Shown: piece after piece, positions 42,775-55,073 of the stretch
Position numbering within the stretch: the stretch's first letter is position 1
How the letters are laid out: every line of letters begins with the position of its first letter
Source: Dactylorhiza incarnata
Lineage: Eukaryota > Streptophyta > Magnoliopsida > Asparagales > Orchidaceae
Length of the DNA stretch: 64,000 nt
Direction of reading: 5' to 3'
Assembly: GCA_033032865.1 (NCBI GenBank)
Contig: JAWHQI010000263.1
Location: 3,621,501 to 3,685,500 of the forward strand
Notes under the pieces: model-generated
Seen by the model: the letters and a program-made list of their open reading frames with translations, nothing else
The model's database searches: none
Told to the model about the DNA's origin: nothing
Position numbers and translations under genes: made by a program

Positions 42775-44835
42775 GGTCACAACACATGCATGCTCACAAG
42801 GACTATACGGTGAGGGTTGCGTAGTGAACGGCCTGAACTCCTCATATATATTTATGGATAATATATAACGAGTAATTATAAGTGCAAATCAATTTTGGCT
42901 ATGTGCAAACCACAGTAATGTGCAAACCAATAAAATTTAAGTACAGACCAATTTTGTAGGTGCAGACCATAACTTCTCTCTTCTCTAAACCGCCTCCAGC
43001 AAAGTACTGATTATGAGCCAAGACATTATTGAGTCTGCACCAAAAGTTTTTTGAATACAAGAAATTAAATTTTTTTTTTCAGATTTGTACAGCTAAATTC
43101 GGTCTGCACTTAACACCAATCTATATAAATCATGAATTTACAATAGTTGCAACTGCCTATTTAATTTGAATATTCAATAAATTGTATTATACAGAAAACA
43201 AAAGTAAATATATGAATTAACAAAAAATTGAATTTCAATATACCCCGTTTACGCTTGACTCAGTCAATTGAATCCATAAATTTTGTTTTTATATAATTTA
43301 TGTAAATAACAAAATATTTTAAATATATTTATGCATTTATACAAAAGCAAATAATTTTCTGACATTATTAACGAGTCTCATTTTTTTCACCTTTCACTCT
43401 TAATTATGTTATTAGGAAAAATATGATAACTTTATTTTTTTATGCCGCCATTTTTACTATTATATTATTTACCTTATTTAGTATTTATTATCAAAAATGA
43501 TTTAGCAAAAAAAATTATACATTAAGATGAATACTCTTATTTAGCAAACAAAATTTTATTTGAAGTGGAATTATTAGAGACTTAAATAAATATTAAGATA
43601 ATATTCTTTATTTACTTTATGCTGAAAATAATTTAGTTATAGCTAATTTGAAAAATAAAACTAAAAAAAATGAAAAGATAAGTATCATTTAAATGACAAC
43701 TTTTTAATTACACCTAATATTCTTTATTCTTGTATCATTTTGCTTGCACAAGTGAAAATAATTAATATTTATGCATGCAATTTTTTGTCAATAAAAGTCA
43801 ATGTTCATCTATTAATTTCAAAGGAGACTCGAGGCTATATTTTCATTATATTTTCATTAGAATTATGTGTGCTAGAATATGAATAGTATATTTTGTTAAT
43901 AAAGCTATAGCAACACACACACGAGTGATTGTATACGGGAGGCCCCAGTGCCTCCTGCCGTAATATCTCGATCACGATATTGCCATGATGAGACGGTGCT
44001 CCCATCGCTCGCAAGCCCCCAAGGTCTATACTCCGCACATCGCTTAATTTTTCCGTGTGTACGAGGATTTAATTATGAACGTCAGAGAGCACATTTTTAT
44101 TGTAGATATAAAACATTACCTATATGAAACACATTATTAAAAAAAACAGATAAATTTACAAAATTAAAAATTTTGTAATAGAAATAGACAAAGCTGCAAA
44201 TTTAAATGTTTCACCAAACTACCAAAGAGTATTTTTTCCTTTTAACATAAAAGAAAACAAAACTTATACAAAGAAAAAAATCGGTGGATGTTTGTTCAAG
44301 CTACGAGGGAAATACATTGTAATAACTTAAAAAATCTGTAAAATAATTTTTAAAATTATAACTAAGTTGAAATTATATACAAATAACAAATAAGGGAAAA
44401 ATATTGAAATAAAAATATAATTTGTTAGATGGAGAGATAAATGGCAGAGGTAGAATTTTTTCAAATCAAGACCGGTGACCCGCGATAAAATGATGAAGCG
44501 AGGGTGGCAAAATTTTTACAGAAAAAGTGAATTTGAAAACTTGTTACAGTTTGTTAAATATAAATTATAGTTTATGTTAAAATAATATTAAGTGTCGCTA
44601 CGCTAATTTGTATTATCGAAAATTTAGGATAAAGACAAAATTGAATGTAGCGGTGATGCAGATGCATGATCGTACTTATTCAAAATCTATCAAGTCTATT
44701 GGAGTGTAGAATTTAGGATTAAGATTTTTCTACATCAAGAACACGCAAATGAAATAGAACTCGGGCAAACGATTAATTCATTGAAGTGCGGATAAAAGGT
44801 TTATACCATTTTGGCCTCAAGTTCATTTCTCATGA
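42775..44835. other. AT-rich DNA with transposon debris, no gene
   Basis: 42885-43130 carries repeated GTGCAAACCA/GCAGACCA words, also hinted at near 23440, 53860 and 56280, probably an old MITE. 43840-44040 has a GC-richer 200-bp stretch with a minus-strand open frame (MRSIDLGGLRAMGAPSHHGN) of unknown nature. The rest is A/T-rich and stop-dense. Confidence 0.4.
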
Positions 44836-44837
44836 TA

Positions 44838-45723
44838 GCGGAAAATCGCAAGAGCCTTGATATACTTCTCCTGATGAAATAAGAAAACTCCACCGCCAAC
44901 ATACAAGAATCTAAACATATATTCTCTACAACAAAATAGAGTTAGCACGAAGCATGTATATAAATAGATTTAGGAACCTGAACTTAAAGGCGAGTATTTT
45001 TTGGATCATCTAGATTCGATGTAGAATACTTATCCATTAATAAAAATAGATCCAGATGATAACCACCTCAATTTATCACGATGTGGCAAATGAACATTTG
45101 TCCGGCCTTTATATTCCAGGAATAAATAAACCAAAAGAAAAACAAAAGCTGCAGGTTACCTTTGGTTGTAGGGAGAAATGAATTTGATCAAATAGCTTCC
45201 TGCTTCTTATCTCCAAAGCTAAACGACAGCCTGGATGATTCTCCGATGGATCGGCTATGATTTTCTTCCAAAATTGAGTAGAAGCAAGATATCTAGAGTT
45301 GTTCTCTTCAAGCAAACCGAGGGAAAATGTGAAGGAATTGAACTGTAGATCTTCTCTTTTCCCGGGCTATAAAAACACATAACGATCCTTTTCTGCAGAT
45401 CTAAAAGCTGCAGTGGGGCGGTTTCCGGAAGCGAAGAAGGATGGATCGGCACCTACAGAATAAGACCTGGACAAAGAATCGAAGCTCTTTGATCTCCGAG
45501 ACCTTGATGCTCTGATATTTCTCCATATCGCCGAATAGGAGGAAGAATGAAGTTCTTGCGACAAGCTTGACAGAGGAGAAGATCTACCTACACTTGTCGT
45601 TCTCCTAGAACCAGGAAAAGGAGGAAGCGATCTAGGGCTGCATGCTGCAGGCCTTCCCATGGAATCGAGATGAAGAGCAGAGTGGCGGATCTCTCCAGGA
45701 AAGGAAAGATGTCGCGGTTTCAA
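44838..45723 (-). CDS. Unidentified host gene candidate, two or more exons, possibly broken
   Basis: From 45723 a frame encodes MKPRHLSFPGEIRHSALHLD then a Ser/Arg-rich region (SMGRPAACSPRSLPPFPGSR, SRRSKSFDSLSRSYSVGADP), typical of plant regulatory or organelle-targeted N-termini. A TAG at 45367-45369 interrupts it. The same frame then resumes (REDLQFNSFTFSLGLLEEN, QFWKKIIADPSENHPGCRL, EIRSRKLFDQIHFSLQPK) up to a good donor AAG|GTAACC near 45160. About 220 bp further, TTTTGTTGTAG precedes a short exon reading FLYVGGGVFLFHQEKYIKAL to a TGA near 44838; its phase does not fit the donor cleanly. I do not recognise the family. It is the best candidate for non-transposon coding DNA in the window besides the SWEET remnant. 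Start and exon map are tentative. Confidence 0.4.
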
Positions 45724-46215
45724 AAACCCCTAAAAAGATAATCCACGGGATTTCGCCCCTGTTCACGATCCGAAAACTGAAGGATGAAATGGCATAACAC
45801 TACTCTTGGCTTTAATAGGGAGAGCCATATTAAGAGTTACCAAATAAATGATTCATGAAAACCACTAATAAATTGGTTTTCTTAATTATGCCAAAATTGT
45901 GCTAGGGGTGAGACCGGGTTTGCGTCCTAAAATTACGAGACGATATGGCCCACCTATCACAGGCTTCGATCGTTTGCGCGACTAAATTAACGCACACTCG
46001 TAGGAGTCCGAATAGACTCTAATTTTCGCGTACGACTTTATCGGGACGTCTCGATGAATCGAGTCCACTTAATGAAAAATTTCCAACAGTTTATACATTT
46101 AAATTAAATAGCTATTATATTATATTATATATTCATTGCACGAGGATTCACAGTGCCGCAGTAGTTCTATCACGAGCTGGCATAATAAAAATGACTACAA
46201 AATTGATAAATATAA
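45724..46215. other. No gene seen
   Basis: Upstream flank of the minus-strand candidate gene, then unique AT-rich DNA. Contains GGTGAGACCGGGTTTGCGTCC and CCGAATAGACTC words but no element ends. Confidence 0.35.
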
Positions 46216-46320
46216 AAAATGAATGCCCGGCCGAAAAAAACGCGCCGACCGAAAAACACGCGCCCGGCGGAAAACCCACTCCCGATAGGAAAACACGCGC
46301 GTAGGCCAAAAAACTCTGGC
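46216..46320 (-). repeat. Short inverted copy of the 1-690 minisatellite
   Basis: GGCCGAAAAAAACGCGCCG and CCCGGCGGAAAACCC are inverse forms of the CGGCC-GTTTTTCG-CCCG unit; about four degenerate units. Adjoins R1 copy 3. Confidence 0.7.
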
Positions 46321-46330
46321 AAAGACACTC

Positions 46331-46526
46331 GATTATGCGGAAAACTCATGGGTGGAGGTAAGAATTGGCGATTTGATTTTTTAGTTCAAAGTCAAAGCCA
46401 TGAGTTTTCATATAAAAGACAATATCCTCATAAATTTCGTTGCGCCGAACACTAGAATTGAATTTCTAATCGCCAATGCCAATTCTAGAAAGCCAATTCT
46501 ATCCAAACGAACGGACCCTTACAGAT
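46331..46526 (-). repeat. Dispersed repeat R1, copy 3 (3' 190 bp)
   Basis: Inverse of 1924-2112: AATTGGCGATTTGATTTTTT, AGTCAAAGCCATGAGTTTTC and CCAAACGAACGGACCC are all recognisable. An element end at CGGACCC/CGATTATGCGG is suggested by all three copies. Confidence 0.75.
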
Positions 46527-46645
46527 TTTCCACAAATTTCTTTACATATCTCACCCAACTTAGCTTTCGTTCTTTGTCAAGAGACTGATTTCTTCCGGGA
46601 AGATTTATATTTCTACAGCAAGTCAAAAATACAAACTTAACATCG

Positions 46646-46918
46646 ATGCCGTCAGCCGCACAACGTCATGCACAGAATGCGTGGCGCCGCGAACTCCGTC
46701 ATCTACGGGAGGATGCCATACACAACCAACAAGACACAACTGCTCCTACATCAGAAATACCAGTTGTACTACGCAGAAAAGGTAGACCACCAAGACAATT
46801 ATCAGCAGAAGATCGGAGAACCATACGTACAACCATTCAGCGAGAGCGACGACAACAACAACCTAATACAAATTCAAACATCCAAGCTTTTACTCTCACT
46901 CAAATCCTAAACCATTAA
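46646..46918 (+). CDS. Basic 90-residue open frame, unidentified
   Basis: ATG at 46646 opens MPSAAQRHAQNAWRRELRHL and later RRKGRPPRQLSAEDRRTIRT, a strongly basic, Gln/Arg-rich protein ending in TAA at 46916. A shifted frame over the same DNA is also open. The composition resembles N-termini of some transposon proteins, but I cannot name the family. A transposon origin is likelier than a host gene given the neighbours. Confidence 0.25.
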   Translation: MPSAAQRHAQNAWRRELRHLREDAIHNQQDTTAPTSEIPVVLRRKGRPPRQLSAEDRRTIRTTIQRERRQQQPNTNSNIQAFTLTQILNH

Positions 46919-46999
46919 TTAACAACTAATTTAAACTAATTCTCAACTACTACAAGTACGAACAATCCAACAGAACAAAGAGTTCAACAAAGAAATCAA

Positions 47000-47452
47000 T
47001 CAGTGCCCGTGTCGACGGTCCACCCGATCCTCGAACTCGTGCCAACGCTTGTTTCTATACACCTCTACACGACCGCCTCCATCAGTGCGCACCTCACACC
47101 ATTCTTTGAAGAGATCCAAAGTGAACCTCGAGCTATGCTCCCGAAAGAAGGCAATCAGGCATATGATACGCGTCATCCCGATAGGAGTAAACTGAGATAC
47201 TCGCACACCGCAATGCTTGAAAATCTCGATCGCCTCCTCGCATGGCGGAAGACGGAACCCGGACCTCAACGACAACTCACACAACGTCATCCAGTCATTC
47301 AGACGATTTTGTGCTCGCTCCTTAATACGCGGGATATTTATCTCCAGCCCGGCAGGTACCCCATACCGCTTCCTGCAGATATTAACTTGCTCGACAGTAA
47401 GTGAAGAGCGCAGCCGCATCGGGCCATGTGAGCAGCGCCTTGGCAACTGAAA
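47000..47452 (-). pseudogene. Gypsy-type gag fragment (plant putative gypsy transposon domain)
   Basis: On the minus strand a good acceptor TTTGCCTTTCAG near 47453 opens LPRRCSHGPMRLRSSLTVEQ, then RYGVPAGLEINIPRIKERAQ, LRSGFRLPPCEEAIEIFKHC, GVRVSQFTPIGMTRIICLIA. The order Y-G-(I/V)-P..., GF..PL...E.L...G.....QLTP..... matches the PF04195-type domain of plant gypsy gag proteins as I know it. It ends RWHEFEDRVDRRHGH and TGA. Flanks are a minisatellite and unknown DNA, so it is an isolated fragment. Confidence 0.5.
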
Positions 47453-47499
47453 GGCAAAAATATGCATAAGTATTTGCAAAGCTAAAATCATGAGGACAG

Positions 47500-47910
47500 C
47501 GTCGCAAGTGCTCAAGCAAGAGCACACACGCACTCAAACCACCGGTGTACGTGCAACCCGCGCATATGTACGCCCCGCGCACACGCACACCACGTGGGTG
47601 CACCCAGCGCATAGGAGCACAAGCGCATGCACCCAGCGTGGGGCGCCCTGCGCACCCCCATGCAGGTGCGATCCACGCGCGCCCTGTGCGGGTACGCCCC
47701 ATGGGGATGCTCCTTGCGCACGCGCCCTGCGCGGGTGCACCACGCGTGGGTGCGCCCAGAGCGCTCGCGCGGGTGCGCACCCCGTGCGTGCGTGCCTTCT
47801 ATGGGTGCGCACACCACTTGGGTGCGCTCTGCACGTGCACCCCGTACAGGTGCGCCCCCCGCTTTGGTGCGCCCTGCATGCGCACGCGCACCCCGTGAGG
47901 GCACACCCCA
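47500..47910. repeat. GC-rich imperfect minisatellite
   Basis: GTGCGC/GCGCAC-rich degenerate units of about 24-30 bp (GGGTGCGCACCC, GCCCTGCGC). All six frames are long and open across it, giving mutually shadowing Cys/Ala/Arg/His-rich proteins, none of which looks real. Confidence 0.75.
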
Positions 47911-48455
47911 CATGCCTTCGATTTTGCGTACCTCCTTCCGCGCTCCTTCACCCACGTCTGATATTTCCGCCACAGACCATTCACACACAGAAAGTTCCCA
48001 CTCTCCACTCGCTCCGGCTCCAGATTCTGGGGATTTTGGGGGACAAATGATGGGGTCTATCTTAATCTATAGGAATTTCGTGCTGCAAAAAGCAGGAATT
48101 CCTATCAACCCGACTAACTTAGTGGGAATTATGGAGGAATCCACCATGCACGAGATCACCGCGCGTGATCCACATGCGATCTACGCACCCAATCGCCGCC
48201 ATAGCGCCCAACCGACCGCCGCCTTTCCTCACGTCCGCACACACGTGGCCGCATGAGCTCGCGACCAACCTCCTAGCCAGTTTCCGCCGCACCTCCCGAC
48301 CAACACGCCCGTGGCAGACCTCTCGGCCAGTCGTAGCCGCGTCTCGCAGCCCTGCGCTCGCGACCACGAGCCAGCGGCCGCGAGGACAACGGCCAGCCTC
48401 CATGCAGGCCTTCGCCGTGCCTTGCGGCAGTGAGGGCCCACGCCCGGCCTCCGCT
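47911..48455. other. GC-rich flank of the solo LTR, no firm gene
   Basis: Open frames on both strands (48165-48620 plus, 48119-48577 minus) run on across the LTR boundary at 48461 and encode low-complexity Arg/Pro/Ser proteins, so I do not call them. The minus strand at 47930-48008 (GNFLCVNGLWRKYQTWVKE) may belong to the gag-type gene. Confidence 0.4.
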
Positions 48456-51104
48456 CCCTCTGTAACATCCCATTTCCTACTAGACCCCTTAACTTCAATT
48501 AGGGTAGGACATGTGGTGAGTGAGGTGAGTTTGAGCTTGGTGGTGACCATGGGATGCACTGAGTTGAGTGAACTCACATGTGATCCACTATATGAGGCAG
48601 GTCAACTTAGGGCAGATTAGCTCGAATTGAACTTACACTTGTGAATTAACCCAACCACCATGTCCCTAACCCTAAAGGAGGCATAATTGACCAAAAGTCT
48701 CATCAATTGGTCAATCAATGTAGCCAAGTGGACCAAAGTCAAATTTAGGTCACAATAGCCCATTTCAACTCAATAGGGTTCAATCCGGACTCAAATGGAC
48801 AAATTGACCCCACCACTAGTTGGTAAACATCTAAAGGAGTGCTTTGGACCCAAAAGCCCCATCATGGGGTCTTCAATTAGTCCAATTTGACCATAGTCAA
48901 ACTTAGGTCAACATAAGTCAATCCTTCCTCTATAGGTTCAATTGACCCACAAATCATGAAATTGACTTCACCCCTAGTCTTAGAACATCATGGGAGACCT
49001 AATTGACTCAAAAGCCCCATCTTGGGATAATCAATTTGACCAAATTGACCAAAGTCAACTTTTCCCCATTTTTGGTCAAAATCACACCTATTGGTTAAAT
49101 TGACCCAATTTGGGCATCACCATGACCCAATTAGCATTGGGGGGTGGGGGGGGGGGGGGGGTTAAGGAACCCAATGTCAACAATTGAGACCAGTCAACCC
49201 ACCCAATTGACCAAGTCAACATCAAGGTCAACCATGGTCAATTTTAGGCCTAAATGGAGAAATTAAAAGCCTAAACTAATTTCAATTGGGCTAAGGCCTC
49301 ACTCCAAGCCCACCCAACAGCCCAAGTGTGCAAATACTGTCCATGCCCTCTGAAAATGGAGAAGGATGACATGCAAGGGGGTAGAGTGGTCTTTTTCCCC
49401 CAAATTCAAATATGACAAAGAGGAAATTGGGGAGGGCTTGCCATGTGGCCCTCCTCCCTTCTGCCCAAGGCCATATCTAAGCCCAACACATCAATTCCAG
49501 CCATTTTCCACCAAGGGTGGTGCCACTTGGCAGCAAGGAGGAGCAACCAAGGGGAGGCCGACCACCACTTTTCAAATCCTCCCTATACAGCCCTCCCCAG
49601 CTCAAATTAAGGCCACCATTAGCTTTAGAAAGTGGAAAGAAGTCGTGCAGGAGCTTTACATAGGAGAAAACCATGGAGAATCGGGATTGGGAGCAAGCTC
49701 GCCGGAGAAGAGAAGGTTCATGGCCAACCGCCGCCGTCGCCGCCGCCAAGCCCCTCTAAGGTCTGGTTTCTCCCCCTCTCCCTCTGTGCTAGTCTCTTAG
49801 ATCGAATAAGAGAGATATCCAGCTCAATTGAGCCGGATCCAAGTGAACAAAATGGGAGAAAATCCATGGATTTGTCCATGCTTGGGATCGTCGGAAATAG
49901 CCCCTCCGGCGGCTAAACCACTGCCGGCCGAAAGCCACCACCTCAGCGGAGATGGTGGTGGCGGTGGTCGGCTAGGGAGGAGGCTCAGTGGCCGGGAAAT
50001 GGGGTATCAAATGCTCCCAGGATGAGTTAATCCAGGCCGTTGGCTAGAGGTAGAAGATGAAGGAGAGCCATCGGATTTGGACAGATCTGTTATATGTAGA
50101 CCATATTATTTCAATTAAATGATTTTGTCACACTTTCATATGAATTCATGCTGGAAATTGAGGCCCTTAGAGGCCTTTTTAGGAAGAGTTGCCTGAGATA
50201 ACTTTGTAGATCTTGATGTCTACTTTCACTAGGAATTTAAATCAGCTCATTTGGGGCACAGTAGGACCATCAACATCCAATTTGGTGAGACTGGTCCATC
50301 TAGAGGCCAGAAATCATTTTGTGTGAATATTCTAAATGATAGGTCTGATGGACTTGAAATTTTGGCCATGCATGCATCAGGCCTGTATCTAGCTTGCACC
50401 CAAAAATCAGATTTTTTAGGTGATTATTTTTCTAAGGTTTTATTCAAAATATGTAAAATCAAATAAGTGACATTTTTGGAGTTGTATAGCTCCAACTGGC
50501 CCCAAATTTGGGTGTCACCCATATTTAGGCAATATTAGTCCATGGTTAAAATTTGAGATCAATTGGACCTCGGCATGTAGGGTAATTCCCTTTGCATGTC
50601 TCTACTTAAAAGGTGATTTGGTGTGCCAATAGCCCAAAGAGGTATATTGTGTATTTATCTCAAATGACTTTAAGTTAGCTTCTGAAATTTTGCACACACC
50701 CTCCTTATGATATAATACACCACCCTAGAAAATCTTAGGACTTCTTGGACCAAGAATCTTGTGATTTTGATTAATTTGTCATATCTCACACTAGTGTATT
50801 TATGAAATTTTCATGATTAAAATTTGGAGATAAATTCTGAGACTCTGGAGAATCACTTATTATGCCATTTAAAACCTCTATAAATTTGGTAGAAAATTTC
50901 ATGGGTTATTTCTCAAAGAATTATCAAGATTATCTTATGTCTCAAATCTGAATAATAGAAAACTTATTAGACAAAATGTTTGCGAGTTAGGAATCCAATT
51001 ATGAAACTCTGTGATTTTTGTTAGAATTTTGAAGATAGTATTTATGAAAAAATTTTCATTTATTCAGTTTGTCACTCTTTATATTTTGTGAAATATTTAT
51101 AGCG

Positions 51105-51440
51105 AAATATTTTTGGAAAATTATGAAATTCTGTAATTAGTGTTTTTATGTCTTTATAGTGCTACTGTAATTTTCTCAGAATTTTTGGAAGTCAAAATCA
51201 TGTACTTCATGTGTAAAGTTACCTTGTCACCATTTTTATGATAAATAGAAATTATGGATATAATTCCACTGAAAAATTATGAAATTATGGAATTAGTGTT
51301 TTTATGTCATCATAGTGCTACTGTAATATTCTCAGAATTTTCGAAAGTCAAAACCTAGTACTTGATGTGTAAAGTTATCATGTCACCATTTTCTTGATAA
51401 ATAGAAATCATGATTATAAAGCTACTGGAAAATTATAGGA
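51105..51440 (+). repeat. Tandem ~165-bp repeat, two-plus copies
   Basis: TTATGAAATT(C/A)TG(T/G)AATTAGTGTTTTTATGTC, AGTGCTACTGTAAT.TTCTCAG and TGTGTAAAGTTA recur at about 165-bp spacing, with a third partial copy to about 51460. Confidence 0.8.
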
Positions 51441-52324
51441 TTTTGGAATCCATATTTTTATGTCATAAGTTACCTCTGGAAAATTATATAGCAAGATTGA
51501 ACCTATTGACTTGGTACCTCCTTCACATTTTAGAAGATGCCAATTGATTTAGGAATTTTAATTTAAGGTCAAATCAATATGAAATGTACCAATATTTTGG
51601 ACAAACTCTAAGTTATCCATTATGAATCTTTGGTAAAAATTAGAACCCATATGGACATGTTATGGTTAAACTTACATCATAAGGTTCAAAAGCCTAGTTC
51701 AATCTCACTTTTGGTCTGCGAATAGTAAAACATCATATGATGATTTGACCAACAAGATCACATAGAAAATCAGTAAGTTTGGATTATAACAGTAACATAT
51801 CATTTATATCAGCCCCTAGAAGTTATGAGATCTTTGAAGTGCATTCATACTATGGTTTAGGGAATAATTAAGATCATGTCACACTATACAAAAGGGGCAA
51901 TTATCACCTTAGGAGATCATGATGATTATTCAGCATGATAAGTGTCCATAATGTATCACTAGGATGTGATTAGAGACATTTGAGAATCATTTAAGATCTA
52001 CAACACTTAGAGTATTGGAAATCTTTAGTGTTGAGCATCGTTCAAGAGAACGTTAGCTTAAGGGTAGAGTTGGAGATAATTTATAAAGCATCAAGTAATA
52101 ATAAGTGATAAGTAGAGTGGGTCTTTAGAAAGTAGTAGCCACCAATAAAAGTAATTGTCTTGGAAAGGGGGATTTGGGCTTCAGCCCATCGCATTCTCTA
52201 GTACCGCTGCGAGCCCTTCACCGGGTAAACCTCGGGAAGTCCAGGATTCACCATAAACTTCTAGGTATACAATAATTAGACAAGATTAGTCTAACTAAAT
52301 GAATAATAGTTATGGTAAACTTCA

Positions 52325-52440
52325 TCCCGAGTTAAGGGATGGGAAGTTGCATATCAGGACAAGATGGTCCTGCGAGCTGTAGGCTCCGGAAGTTGTATAT
52401 CAAGATGAGATGGTTCTGCGAGCTGAAGGCTCGGGTGGTG
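52325..52440 (+). repeat. Tandem ~58-bp duplication
   Basis: GGGAAGTTGCATATCAGGAC-AAGATGGTCCTGCGAGCTGTAGGCTC repeats as GGAAGTTGTATATCAAGATG-AGATGGTTCTGCGAGCTGAAGGCTC. Confidence 0.75.
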
Positions 52441-53701
52441 ATAACTTGCATGTGCATAGAACAAATTAGTGGTGGGTATTCGGTACTGGACCGGTCGTCA
52501 CACTGACGACAGTACGTTGACTTAGGTGGGTGTGAGAGTTTGAGGGGCCAGTAGGTTGTTTATACTGCGGTCTGGAGGACGATCCCCGAAAATGCACTTG
52601 TCCTCAAAGACTGATGGTTATCAGCAAAGAGTACGCAAGACTTTAAAGTGCACCTAGGACATGTACAGAGGCGTACGAAGGGTCTATGCCTGATAGTGTG
52701 TATACCCGCCTAGGAAGTGGAGTTGCCCGCTCCACTGCTGCCGTAGCCACAATAGTGGTACCAGAGAGTGTAGCTAGCTCCAAAAATTGGGAACTAAAGG
52801 TATGTGATCACAGAGTCGTGTGAGCGAGTTGCACTTGTATGAATTACATCATAGCATGCATATCATATCATACGTAAACCTAGAACATTAAATGCAGACC
52901 CTTATCATATAAATTAGTATGAGCTCTTTTATATGATAAGTTATATTTCCGGAAATCTTAACTTATAAGTTTGTATGAGCATTCATATAAGTTAAGATAC
53001 TCACGTATAGTAGATTACTTTACTTGCTTACCATACTTGCGCGCACTGCTTGCTTGCATACTTCCTTACCGCTCTTTACTGCTTGTATGTGCCATATTTA
53101 TATATACTTGCTAGCATAGATTTTACCTGTCACCTGCTTTTGTTTACTCCACTTGTTGTCCTCCACTTCTTCCTCCCGCTCGGTGCCTAGGAGTCGCAGG
53201 GGGAGGCGGGGACAAAATCGGCTTAGTGTTTATGACTAACGGTCGGTTGTGACCGTAGGAGTTCGAGGAGCTGGAGCACCGTCACGACCAGTCAGGACAT
53301 GATGACAAGATTTGAAGAGCAGATGCCGCGCATTACTTCTACCACGGGACAGGTGCCAGATGATGAGAGTGTTTAGCTTCCGCATAGATATGTAGTGAGA
53401 GAGAGTTTATTTTATTGTCTTTTCATTCGGACATGTACCGGGCATAAGCCCTTACTCTTTTATTTTGTACTCATTGATAGACTTGTATACTATTTTGTCA
53501 TATATATATATGTGTGTGATTGTGGACTTGGTTTAGTTTACTTAGTTTTTCTTCTTATCTCTTGTTGGCTTGGTTGATCGTTCTTTCTGGCAGGATCAAC
53601 GTCTTGCGGAGACGACTAACTAGTGTGTTGACGTCACCGTAAGGCGGCGGTTCTGGGCATAAGATCTGGGAGCTCTCCTGGTGCGGGAGAGGGATCTTAC
53701 A

Positions 53702-54320
53702 CCCTCCTCCCAGACGGCCTCCCGACGTCGGGGATTCGTCGCTGACCACCACCGCCGGTCGACCCTTCACCGTTGTCCGATTGTCCTCACGTGATCTCCA
53801 CCCTCCGATGAGCCCGTAACCACCCGCATAACCACCGACATAACCACCCAATATAGGGGTGCGAATAGCCGTGTGGGTGTGCGCGTAGAAATATTATAAA
53901 AATATTCGCCATAAATCATTAAGTTCCGACTGCGACTAGCAATTAAGGTGGTTACGGTCTGCGAATAACCACGTAACCACTGTAACCACCCCTGCGGCCT
54001 ATAAATAGGACCTTGGGTCTCCTTCGTTTCCATCTTCTCCTCCTCAGACTCCACCTGTTACGCACGTGAGAGCTCCTCAAGGAACCCCTTGAAGATCTCC
54101 TTCGTCTTCGAAGACTTCTTCGAAGATCTTCGAGCGCCAGGAAGTTCCTTCGAATGCCTTCTTCCTCCTTCGAGCACACCGCGGCAAAGCACGTTTCGTG
54201 CACCACCACAAGCATCGAGAAGGAAAAAGCAGGAATAGTTCTACATGTATTTATACCACACTTCTCCTGAACTCTTGATAATAATATTTCACCCAACTGT
54301 TTGTTGACTTTGTACATTAA
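53702..54320. other. Promoter-like DNA, possible LTR remnant
   Basis: CCTATAAATAGGACC near 53999 resembles an LTR/plant TATA box, followed by a pyrimidine-rich leader with a CTTCGAAGA(C/T)(T/C)TTCTTCGAAG palindromic cluster (54095-54130). Upstream, TAACCACC repeats at 53818-53850. No protein could be recognised on either strand. Confidence 0.35.
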
Positions 54321-54840
54321 CTATGATGCATGGTGATAAAATGCAGAGTTTTGTACTGTTTTTTGGTTTGTTGGTAGTTTATTGGCTGTGAGATTATTGT
54401 GCATCCGTTGGCATCTAAACTGAATAAGCTCGAGCTAAAATATATTGTGTAAGTACAATATGAAGTACTTTAGTGGGAGAAAAAGTATGATTTTATAATA
54501 GACGGCAAACTTCAATAACTTCATGATATTGGATGTTAGCAAGATTTCTGGTTCTTGTACTTATACTACACTTGGGTGAATTCATAAAAATTGATAAGCC
54601 GTTGCTTTCATAAAAAATGTTGATTTTGCTCTAAGATGGTTATAATAAACCTATAAAATGAGTTAATTAATTGACACTTTTTATTTTATTCAAAAATATT
54701 ATATAAATTTGTTTTTTCATTTTCCGCAAGTATGCCAAAAAATGCATTTAAGTAAAAATATGATAAACAAAAATTAAAATAATCATAAGAATACATATTT
54801 CATTAATTTTCAAAAAAGCTGATCATGACACAGGCTTACA
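54321..54840. other. AT-rich DNA, no gene seen
   Basis: Stop-dense in all frames. Confidence 0.4.
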
Positions 54841-54849
54841 CACTCAAAA

Positions 54850-55072
<223 letters not shown>

Positions 55073-55073
<1 letters not shown>

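Larger units (their letters stand above)
48461..53701 (+). mobile_element. 5.2-kb gypsy solo LTR
   Basis: Starts TGTAACATCCC and ends GGGATCTTACA (degenerate inverse), with an exact target duplication CCCTC (48456-48460 and 53702-53706). Interior is non-coding: TTGACC/GGTCAA-rich DNA (48640-49260), poly-G (49141-49160), a GC-rich leader-like part with CCCTATACAG (49585) and CCGCCGCCGTCGCC (49730), AT-rich repeats, then a GC-rich tail. Short open frames such as 49366-49800 are part of this leader. TGGTACCAGAGAG at 52756 looks PBS-like but lies inside. 5.2 kb is long for an LTR. Confidence 0.75.

Noticed and set aside
48165..48620. Two 150-residue open frames, one per strand
   Set aside because: Both cross the solo LTR boundary at 48461, so they cannot be ancestral genes; composition is low-complexity.
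52745..52770. A primer-binding site marking an internal LTR boundary
   Set aside because: TGGTACCAGAGAG is only partly PBS-like, and the CCCTC duplication with TGTAACATCCC/GGGATCTTACA ends supports a single LTR.
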